Below, piece after piece: positions 51,301-63,300 of a stretch of DNA of 64,000 nt. The position numbers and the translations under genes are program-made. The DNA is from Muricea muricata (taxonomy: Eukaryota > Cnidaria > Anthozoa > Malacalcyonacea > Plexauridae). Location of the stretch: positions 1,452,501 to 1,516,500 of the forward strand of contig OY979726.1 of NCBI GenBank assembly GCA_963855995.1, given 5' to 3'. Within the stretch, counting starts at the first letter, position 1, and every line of letters starts with the position of its first letter. Under the pieces are notes generated by a model that was given only the letters and a program-made list of their open reading frames with translations, made no database searches and was not told where the DNA came from.

Positions 51301-54300
51301 TTAGGTCTCCTCCTGTAGTAACACTGGATCAATAAGAGATGATCCTTACTGGACCTCTAGAAAGAACAGTTTAGAACTGATAGAGCTATCCGGTATAAAC
51401 GAAGTTAGTTTAGTTTAGGTTTCCTCCTGTAGTAACACTGGATCAATAAGAGATGATCCTTACTGGACCTCTAGGAAGAACAGTTTTGAACTGATGGAGC
51501 AATCCAGTACAAATAAAGTTAGTTTAGTTTAGGTTTCCTCCTGTAGTAACGCTGAATCAATAAGAGATTATCCTTACTGGACTTCTAGGAAGAACAGTTT
51601 AGAACTGATAGAGCTATCCAGTATAAATAAAGTTAGTTTAGTTTAGGTTTTTCTTTTGTAGTAACATTGGATCAATAAGAGATGATCCTCACTAGGCCTC
51701 TAGGAAGACCAGTTTAGAACTGATAAAGCTTTCCAGTATAGTCAGTTCAAATCTTACCTCATCGTACAGATACACGCGGTCTGTATAATTGCTCAGACGA
51801 AACATCAAGTTCTCTACAACCTCAGATTTTATAAGATGTTCCTGAGTTGTCCCTTTATTCCCGTCTGACTCCTCGTCATCCACTATGAGATGACGTAATT
51901 GTTTATACCGCTCCACAAGTGGCTTCCGGTTTGTCTTATCACCCTGGCAACACTTTGTACACTTTCGAATGACGTCATCGCCGAAGTTAAACTCGCCACA
52001 ATCCTCGCACCGCCAGCAATCATCTTCAAGACCCGTTACCAGGTCTTCGAGACTATCGCTCAGTTTCTCGAGCCCGCACGCCTCACACTTTTCAGCGGCA
52101 TCCTGGTAGTTAAAATTCTTACATGACGTACACACCCACCAGTCGTCGTCTGTAATATCATCAAACTCTGACCCAATCCCTAATGGGTCCTCCGCCACTG
52201 TGTCTGCCTCGCATGATGAGGTCATAACCTCACCTTCACACGATGACGTCAAAATCTCGTCCGAGACCCCTTCATTTGGTGATTCAGACGCAAACAGATC
52301 AACATCACTTGTATTTACTTCCGCTTGAACCGGTTTAACTAGTATTTCAGGCTTAACTGGTATGTCAGGTTTAACTGGCGTTTCAAGTTTAACTGGTGCT
52401 TTGTCTGAGACCTCCTCATTTATTGGCACCGAATCGAGAAAATCAACATCACTTGTACATACATGAACTTCTGCTTCTTTAATTGGTATTCCGGTTTCAA
52501 CCAATACTTCTGGTTTAACTTGTATTTCAGGTTCGGCTGATACTACAAGTGCCGGCACTTCAGGTCTTAACATTTCAGGCATAACAAGTATTTCAGGTTT
52601 GCTTTCCGAGGGAAGTTCGCAGGAATTGCTTTTGTTTGACTCTGTATGCTGTTCATTAACTTCAACAGTGTTTTTTATCACCATTAAACCTATTCCATCC
52701 CCTGTCTGTTTACATTTAGACTCCCTATTACCCATTGCAATCACAGCTGAACCCTTCTTGCCCTTTCCGGATCTCTTACCACCATTTTTACCAGCCTTCG
52801 TTCGATCAACCGGGGAGCATTTCTGCCAAATTTGTCGCTGTTTTCGGGCGACAAGTTCATCGGTTGAAAACTTGGTATTAGTGGACTTCCTGCGGCTTTT
52901 GTATCGCGGCGTTTCGCACATCTCACACACGCGAAGAAAAGCGTTGTTGCTGTACGTACAAAGCGAACAACACCATGTTTTGAAATCATTTATATCTTCG
53001 GCACTGGTCGGCGCTAAAGGAATTGTTTTAGTTTGTATCACCTCAGAATCGATAGTTTTAACTGTGACCTCACTTTTTGCAGCGATTGGTCTGTTATCAG
53101 AACATTTACTCTGCTTGTCTAACGCGTTGGTCGAAGGCGAAGACATTGACTCATTTTGCTGATCTTCACAATCAACAACGCCAACATTAAATTCGCTTTT
53201 CTTCGTACCGACATGATCAGGAACAGCTGTAATGCTCGGGTCCTTGCTGTTCAAACCATCCTGGTTTCCCAACGGACTATTTGGAGCGACAGGAACTGAA
53301 TTAGTTTCGTCAACTTTGTCGTTTTTGACGGGGTAAGTAGTGCCACTAGTTTCTTTGCTGTCTTCAATCAAATCTAAACCACCTTCCTCGTTGCTTGTTG
53401 CAGAAGGCTCGACAATATCGGCAACTTTATTCGCGCCGCCATCGCTCTCAAAATTTTCACTTTTTGCCGCTGACTTTTTCAAAAGACGTGTATAAGAAGA
53501 AAGCATATCAACAACTTCGGGTCTTGCCGGCTCGCTCGTTTCGTCGTCGTCGTTTTTCGTTATTTCACGAACAAATTCCCATTCCATTTCTTGGCTTTCC
53601 GACGCAGTTACGGTCGCTGTTTCCCGCAGTACCTTAGGCGATTTCCTTTTGCCGGCTAGTTTGTATGTTTTCCTTGTTGTTTGTCGTAATGAATTATCTT
53701 CTTCAGTGTCGCTGATTATAACACGCACATCGGATTCACTTGTTTCCATGGCTTTTGTCTCGATTGTTGTGCAGTCTTTCTACAATAGCATATAATATAC
53801 GGTATAAACATACTACTCTCCAGTATAAATATACTCTCTAAATATAGTCTTACCATACCTCAACTAAATCAAAAGATGAATCTTGATTCTCAGTCCATTC
53901 TTTGCCACTGTCAGTTCTTCTGCACTTCGTCGCGGATGGTGAATGAAAAAACTCTACGACAGATCTTTGAAGCGAGTCCTGTTTTCGCTTCTTTTGACTC
54001 TAAACAAGAAAGCATCGACCATAGCGAAATAGAACACACAAAAAAACACGTAGACGTGCGACTAGAACACCTTAGCTTCAAACTTACGTATGTAAAAAGA
54101 AAATCATCTTCAGAAACTTCATCTTCTTCGTCCTCCATTACCCAGGCTGAAAATGCTTCAAGCAACTTCGACTGCCCCACGCTCCCTTCTTCAACATCCA
54201 TACCTTGTATCTTCCCATTTAACGTCGCTGTTGTCACGTAGACCTGGATTGCAACAAAATCTTGAATGTTATATACAGACCTAAAACGGCGCAGACTTGT

Positions 54301-57300
54301 TTGAACAACTTCAATCCTGGTCAAAAGTGTTGGGACACTTGAACATTTATGTTAGACTATAGTATTAGGCTGTAAAGTACAAATAATTAATCTGTGACGT
54401 ATAGTAGGTATATCAGATAGCATACTAGCATGCATGATGATTAGACGTGAGTTGATCGAAGTCAGATATATAGATATATAGAGACAGAGATTTAAAAGTG
54501 TATTATCACTAGTAGAGAATAATATTAATAAAGCTTTGGAGTACAACGTCGTGTATTTACAAGGACCTGTATCAGCGAGGCTTACATTTACAGGCGTTAA
54601 CTTAATCCCTAGCGCCCCCTCCCCACCCCCACCCCGTTCAATGTTGAAAATTGAGCAAAAACTTGTCTGCATCATTCCAATTTCAACATTGATTGGGGGA
54701 GGGAGGAGGAGGGGGGGGGGGGGTGATAACGAAATTTTGCATGAAATCAAGTCTGTTTCAAGTAAATGATAAAAAAATTATGAAGAAGTTGTGATGTTCC
54801 AAGGACTTTTGGCCAGGATTGTTACAACTTGTTTGAACAACTTGCAACAAGTGTGTTGGCAACTTGCAGCGGACTTGCTCTCAACATGCTGTAGCAATAA
54901 GCCTACGAACGCATGTCTGTTGCAAGAGATCAACGGACTTGCTGCAACTTGCGCGTTTAGCATGTGTAATAACAAGAATATACAAATCTTGAAAGCATTT
55001 GATTCTTCGCCGGAGTCAGAAAACAGATTCATTCTGTGTAAAGGAAGAAAGCAGTTCAGTTTATCCTTCCGAAATAGAGGTGGCCCTACCTTATTACAGA
55101 GCATGCGCCATAACACTTCATCTATCGTTCTCCTGGCAACAAGATACTGAACAAGGACGGAGTTCTCTTGACCAATCCGATGTACTCTGTCCTCAGCTTG
55201 TTCCATCACGCCAGGGGTCCAGTGAAGCTCGCAAAATATCACATGATCAGCGGCTGTCAATGTTATACCCTAAAAAATAAAAGTGGGGTTATCTTTCTTC
55301 GATTCTATGGGAGGCCCATCCCATAGAAACATAACTATAATACATTTCTAGAACTCCAAACTACGTTTTGATCAAACTATGTCATTTGGTCAATTCCACC
55401 AAATTTCAATGAATTTCATCACAATTTCCACATTCTTAAAATTTCAGGTACAATTACCAATGAGGGGAAAAGTTACAACAAGAGGTACCTCCGGCTAACC
55501 TTTTTCAAATAAAACCAGACCAGTCCAAAGTTAGTTTATTCTTAAGAGACCAGTGGTACAGTGATGTTTGCAAAAATTCAACTCATTTCAATGCAAAATG
55601 CAAAGGTTCTGAATCAAGACAGGTAGGACATAGAAAGAGCCATTGGGACGCTAAAAGGGTAAAATCATGGGCAAGCTGAAACATAACTGTAATGCATTTC
55701 AAGAACTCCAAACTAAATTTTTACAAAGAATGCGTGATTTGGTCATTTCTACCAAGTTTCAATGATATCCAGCACAAATTACACATTTTCAAAATTCAGG
55801 TACAATTCTGGAACAATTAACAATGAGGAAAAAAGACTGATGTGATAGATTAAGCACGCCGATCTACACTTGATATAACTCATTTGAATACAGCCCGCAC
55901 AAGAAAGATAGATCCAGACTATGACTACATGCACACGAGGTCGTTTGCGAGCGTTTTCACAACAGTCAAAATGAAAACGATATGAACTATAAAAATTCTC
56001 ATCCCATGAAGTTTTTAGGTTTTATACTTAGACGAGGTTTATGCTGGTTTTCTTTAAATTATGTCAACATGTCGGGAGCTTTTCCATATAATTCTGAATG
56101 AAAACGCTCGGAAACGACAAACACGCAAATGTGCCTTAATTACACCGAAATTCGCTCACTGTAGAACAGTATGGGCAATTATCAGAAGTTGACAATATCA
56201 AGTTTTTGCTCACAAATATCACAACACTGGACTTTAGAAATATCACAAGAATATATCGTGTAGTTTATATACCAAGTCGTATAGTGTTTCAAGTAAATAT
56301 TATAATAAGCATTTATCTTTTTAGCTGATTACTATAAATCATTCTCAAACTCATTAATAATTCATGCTCAAAACACAAAGGAAATCATCACCATATCGTT
56401 GTCTTGATACCACGGTAATAAACGTCCATAAATTAACTCAACTTTCGCGTTGAATTTCTCGCTAAATAGAAGTTCGTTTGAGAAGCAATATAATAAACTC
56501 GAAATTGTTTGTTACCGGCATCCAAAACACCTCAAAGTGTGTGTAAAAAACTCGACTAGCGTCTCGTTTTTCAACACACTTTTCGGTGTTTTATACGCCG
56601 GTAATAAACGCTCTCTCGTTTATTATATATTACATAAAACATAACTTCTTAAGACCAAATGTATCACTTTTACTTTCCCCTACCGCCATGGAAGAATTTT
56701 AGACAAAGGAAATCAAGATAATGGCAATCAATATTAAATTTTAATTGTAAAGTTACCGGCATAGAAATTTCGGGAGGGGGGTCTCTAACTATTACCTGAG
56801 GGGGGTCTAGACTTCACATTTCGCTGACTACTCTCTTAATTCAAACGATTGAAAATTCAATCTAATGGATTGAATTCTCAATCTTTTTGGGATTCTTTTT
56901 AGGGATCATACTTTCTCTATAGAAAAGTAATCTAATTGAGGAACATATTTCAATCGAGTGGAACACTGAAAGAGTATCCCTCAATCTATCTTCAATCTAT
57001 TAGATTAAAAAATAGTCTATTAGATTGAAAAATTCTTCAAACTTTTGAAAGATTGAAAAAAAATCCCTCAAACTAATGCTTTAAATTAAGTCCTACTCAC
57101 GAATAAAATTTTACTGAATCAAGATAACGACCATTTTCGACAAATTTACCGACTGAACGGATTTTTTCTATCATTTTTTCCATCGTTTTCCATATCTTTT
57201 ACCCTGGTTGGACCGAGAAATCTTCCGAAACTTGGGATGTCACAGGCTGCAATAGTTTAATACCCTGCGCGTTGTTGAAACAACATGTACCAAGTGCTTT

Positions 57301-60300
57301 GATGAAATATGAGCTGTATAACAAATTGAAGCTATTAAAACTTCAAGAATTAAGAAATACGATAACAGCCGCAATTTTGTAAAATAGTTTCTCTAAATCA
57401 TCAATAATTCATGAACAAAACACGAACTGGAAATCACCACGATCTCGTTGTCTTGATACCACAGGAATAAACGTCCATAAATTAACTCAACTTTCGTGTC
57501 TAATTTCTCTCTAAATTCAAGTTCGTTTGAAAAGCAGTATAATAAACTCCAAATTGTTTATCACCAGCGTACAAAACACCTCAAAGTGTGCGTAAAAAAC
57601 GCGGCCAGCGCCTTGTTTTTCAACACACTTTTTGGTGCTGAAGATGCATTAGCTCAGCCAATAAGCGCTCGGTATCTGGAGCTAGAATTCCCCCCCTCCC
57701 CAAATCGCCGCGTTCCCTCTTGTTTTCACTGAAAAAGATTACGATGTCATTTCTAGTGTTATTTATAATCTCTATGATTTGACCATCATCATTTTCATGT
57801 CTTGGTGTTATCTAATAGACCTTATGCATAAATTGTGATCGGGACCGTGTATCCTAGGAAACGGGAATTTAAGCATTGTTATTGGTCACTCCCTGCAAAC
57901 AATGACCAATAGCAGTTTCCTAGGATACACGGTCCAGATCACGAACTACGCTTAAGGTCTATGTACTCACATGAAAAAGATGTTTATGGTGTTATCAGTG
58001 AACTCTATGTAATTATATGGACATAGCGTAGCCAGGTTTAGACATAATTTAAAATACAACGTTCTCTGACTAAATATTTTATTAAAAACGAGCTTTCGAC
58101 TACCTAACTGTAGCCTTCGACGGGTTAAAGCGGAATGATTCCCCTTTAACCCGTCGAAGGCTACAGTTAGGTAGTCGAAAGCTCTTTTGAATAAAATATT
58201 TAGTCAGAGAACGTTGTATTTTAAATCTATGTAATTATGTCTGAAACGATAACTTGACCGCCGTCTTTGAAGCCAAATTGAAAGCCGCCATTGAACCGTT
58301 TTCAAAACGGACCGCAAAAGTCATCCGTTTTCAAATGCTGTTTTCAACCCTAGAATAGCGCTCTTTCAACCCTGTTTCAAGTCTAGAAGATATTTGATTT
58401 AAAGCAGGATTAAAAGGGCGCTATTCTAGGGTTGAAAACAGCATTTGAAAACGGATGACTTTTGCGGGTCTTATCAACGGCGGCCTTCAATTTCGTTTCA
58501 AAGATGGCCGCCATTTATCGTTCCAGGTTTAATTATACAGAGTCCAGTGGGTGTTACTCTGAGATTATTTTCACACCGGGCAAAGGGTTCGATTCCTGCC
58601 GTGGTCAGGCATATTTCCCGGTGGGATATAAAACCCAGATTAATGCCACAAACATTATTTGATTATGGGCTTAAAAACTCTGAACCGATCCAATTGACAA
58701 AATAAATTCATGTTTCTGAGATGTTTTTCCCAAGAATATGATTTGCGACATGTTTTGAGTAAATATCTCAAAAACAATCTAGAGTTTGGGCGGAAAACTT
58801 GGCGAAATTTAGGTTGAAAGTTTGTCAGATTTTCCCATCGACTACAAGCGCCTCCAGAGCAGGAGATTTCCTAACACAAGATTATCACCTCGGGGGTGGA
58901 GGGGGGGGGGGCATGCTATGCGCACAAAATGTGTACTGAACGAGCTTGACTTCCACTTTAACAAACACTCAATTCAAAAACGTTTATCGTTATTTACATT
59001 AAGCTGTGCAAACCAACTAAATAATAATTTAAAGAACTGAGTAGCTACTCAAGTCGCTGGTAGCAAGTCAATTTGTTGAATCTTGCACTGAATACACAAA
59101 ATAATCGATATAAGGTCACATTTGTCATTATCAGTTATATTCAATACTCTGCCTTATAAATAATCTGTTTATTCGTGTGAGTATGCATCTGCATATTGAT
59201 ACGCAGGTACCAGTGAAATCTTCGAAAGAATGTATCCAAAGGATTACTGCTGGCATAAAGAGTAGCAACTAACATAAAATATGTAGTCCGCTTAATCTGG
59301 AATTTCCGCGACGACAATCCTCAACTCCGCGACTTTAAATCCGCAACCCGCACAAATAATACACGACAGGATGACGCAATCTTACAAGGTCATTGAAGAA
59401 AACAACAATTCAATGCAGAATAGTTTTGACCTTTAAGAATTTGAATATACATCTACTGCAATTGCATCAAATATTCCATCGTATGTTATGTCAAATTCTA
59501 AGTCTCCACCATGCCAGAATTTTATTCAATATGAGAATTTTCTAGAATCGTCAACAATGACGTCATGTTTGGGAAAGTACCGTGAAACGGAAGTGGTGCA
59601 ATCCACAATAGAGAGGTTCAGTCAGATTTCGCAGGTTTTCAAAGACGCGATAAGATAAGTTCCTGGTTCAAACTTCGTTTGTATCGCTTTGACAAAGTCA
59701 TGTCTTCTATAATTACGGCAATTTTAAGATCAACTGCGGGTTTATTGTGTGACAAAGCTCGCGATAGTGCAGCAAATAAACTCAAGGACGGAGATTTAGC
59801 GGATGAAAAGTTGCGTGAAATCATTGTTAAGGATTTGACCGACATCAAATCCAAACTTGACTGTTTGTCGCTTAAAGATCTCGATAGCAGTTTTAGTTTC
59901 CTCAAAGAAGGGATCGAATTGTTGAATATCGTCATGGATAAGTCGAGTAAAGATGAGAAAGCGATCGAAGGACCTTCAAACAAAGCAACAACAGTTGTGA
60001 ATGCTTCTGCATCTGGTGTTTTAAACGCAGTCTTGTCGCTTCCTCAAGGAATTCAAAGATTGAAAGTATCGTCCGAAAAGCTATTTGCCTCTGCCGAAGA
60101 TTGTTTCAAAGCATCTCGCGAGTCAGCTACACACGCGTTCAACAACAAATCTCTGAGCATCAAAGATCGAATTATGGCGTGCAAGTTACGTGTGGCAGCC
60201 AGAATTCTTGAATCAGGTCTCGACGACCCGGATGCCGCAACTGCTGCCTGCCTGTTGGCACTGAGAGAGCTGCATGGTCTACCAGCAATCCAAGAAATGT

Positions 60301-63300
60301 TCTCTGTTTTTTTCAAGGGAGGACTGAAATCAATGCTGAAAAAAGCTGAACGGTTAGAAAACATAATGTCTGTTTTGTCCATCAATCATGTTTTGTATGA
60401 CTTTGCTTCCAAGTATTGTATCAAATCTCCCATCGCACTACTAGCCTGGCCTGGAATAGAGTTGACGGGTCGTACATTTCATCCAATACTAAATGCAGAT
60501 GATGTTTTGTCGAAGACAACCAGCGGTGGAGAATTTGTCCCGCAGCTGAACCGAGTGGTTGATTCTAGAATACGATGCACAGGTTTTGCTGTGAATAGTC
60601 GAGGTGATATTATTCTACTAACTACGGACAAAATCACGATCATTTACAGGACAGGTGAAAGTAAGGATGTTATGTTGCCCGAGCCCACAGAAAGTAACGT
60701 GGTTTCTCGATGGGCAATGGATGTTGCTGTTGATGGCAATGACAATGCATACGTTGTGAGACGGCTCATATCACGCGATGAAAATGGCGAGAAGAACCAG
60801 TTTGTGTTGTACGTTTTTGACGAGAACTACAATATCAAGAATGTTTCTGCATTACACTTCCTTACTATGTACGCATGTCTATATGTGAACATTGCTGTTG
60901 ATAAAAATCAAAACCTTTACATGATCACTGATTGGGATAACCAGGTGTACGTCTGTGATAACGCGGGAAAGTTGAAATTAAAGTTCAAACGAGATGGAGA
61001 CTACCCAGGCAGCTTGAGTATTTCTAACAACAATGACGTCATGATAGTATCAGATGATTGCAGCGCCGTTCACATATACACAAGCGAAGGCGACCTGAAA
61101 TCCACAATAAAAGTACCAGAAGGTCATGAAGCCTTGCGGGTGGCATTTCATCACGGCATGTGCAAAATAATTGTTTTAACACGTGTTTGGGGACAAGATC
61201 CCGGGTTCATTCTCAGTTACTCTGAAAAAGGCGAACTGGAGAATTCAGTGCTTTTTTGCAAGGGAAACCGATTTGAAGATGTTGTAAACATGAAAAGTCA
61301 TCCAAGCGGACCAGCTGCTGTTCGTTGGAACAATATCATCACGTTTATTTAAGTATGTAAACATTTTCTACTTTTTTCATCAAGGTAGAACTGATGAAAC
61401 AGTTTTTCCTAGCATGATTGGCGTTTTAAACAATAATTAATAATTGATCTTAGTTAGGTGGTTCGTAATCACAATCATGATATAGTTATTTCTGCTAATT
61501 TCTATTCTAATTGCAAAACATATTGTATTTCATTTTTATGCGATGATGCGTTATTAAATTATCATAATAAGAAAATAATTTATCCAAAACTATACCCAAG
61601 CTTGGTCTAACCACACGAGATCGTTTCCGAGCGTTTTCACAACAGTCAAAATGAAAACGATATGAACTATAAAAATTCTGATCGCATCAAGTTTTTAGTT
61701 CTTGTCCTTAGACGAGGTTCATGCAGGTTTTCATTAAATTATGTCAACAAGTCGGGAACTTTTTGAAATAATTAGGAATGAAAACGCTCGGAGACGACGC
61801 GTTGTGTACGTGCGCACCAATATCACATCCTCGAGAATGACTTTGCTACGAAGTTATGAATACATGGAAACTAGGCTTCCTAATCATCTCTGTCCACAAC
61901 CGCAACACACCAATACACACACTTACCGTCGAGGCAGCCAGAATGCTCAAAATCGCCACGCGGGTCGAACTGTCAGTTTGAAACTGGTGAACAAGCGACT
62001 ATGAAGCAAAAATACAAACAATTATACAAACTATCCAATCGCTCAGCGGGCACTGATTTCCAGGTGATCCGAAATCACGGAAAATTACTGGCACTGATTG
62101 CCAAACAGAAATCCATTTTTCCACCCAAAGTCTCAAACTATCAAATTTCACATGACGCAGAATTCACTTTGGTTTCAAATTTCAGGTAGACTTAGAATTT
62201 TCTTTGCTAAACATGATTACTAAGTTTTTTCGCAAAGGAAAATACAAGACATTAATGATTAAAAACTAGAAAATGGATTTTTAAATTCATTTAAAGTTTA
62301 AGGCCCTTTATCCATGGTCACATCAGCTAGTAGGGGAAGAACACAAGGGATCATTGCTTTGATTGTCAATGTACTAACTTACTCCTCTGAGTACAGAAGG
62401 AACATCGCCTGCGATTCGAATGTATTTCACTCGCTTCTTAACCACCTCTTGTTCAATTGCTTTCATTACGTCAATATGATGAGCGAAAACCAAAAACTTC
62501 TTGTCTGAATTGTCCAGTATATCGGCGACATACTGCCGCACCGCTGTGATCTGAAACACAATCAATAGAATCGATTGATTCGAATCAATATGATCAAGAA
62601 AACACAAAAGAAATCATGAGCGTGAAGGAATCTGTATATGTAATACAGATTCTCTAGATTTGTGCAAACTTTAAAGGGCATTGGCAACAAAAAATATTCT
62701 TTGCTCATTTGAAAGAGCTTTCGAAATACCCCAAAAGCTTGTTACAGCTTTTTTGTATCTAGCTTCATTCTTGAGATATTTGGACTCAAACGTGTCATTA
62801 GTCCGCCAATTTGGATAAATTTTTGAGTAAATTGTATATAAGTGACAAACATTAGTTGGCCAAAATGCTTTTGCTCGATTTGTGATATCAATAGCAAGTA
62901 GACACAAGTTTCTGGTCCGTTCTGATCGTTGCTTGTCAATAACTAAATGTCGCATGATCTCACTTGTGACTTATGCATATTCTTGAAAATCCAAGATGGC
63001 GGACTGCTCGTCTGTTTCAGCTGAAATATCTCTCAAGTAAAGCTAGATATGAAAAATCTGTAAAAGACGTTGCTAGTTATTGAAAAAACCTCTTTTAAAT
63101 TAGCAAAGAATATTTTTGATTGCCAATGCCCTTTAACCAACTGTGCATGAACTTAGGTTTTCTCGTCTTACACAAGATGTATTTTCAAAATTACTTCGCC
63201 AATAGATCTGTAAAATGGGAGAGTTTCACAACAACATTCGCGTCTGTGTTGTATAAGATATACATAAAACTCTCGCCTTCAGCTCCAGTTTGTATATCCC

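Noticed and set aside
52599-53162. 187-residue frame on the plus strand
   Set aside because: Lies antisense to the ZRANB3 zinc-finger exon and is a shadow of its coding sequence.
58535-58690. Functional tRNA gene
   Set aside because: Has B-box and A-box-like motifs but no paired acceptor stem or clear anticodon arm; better explained as a SINE head.
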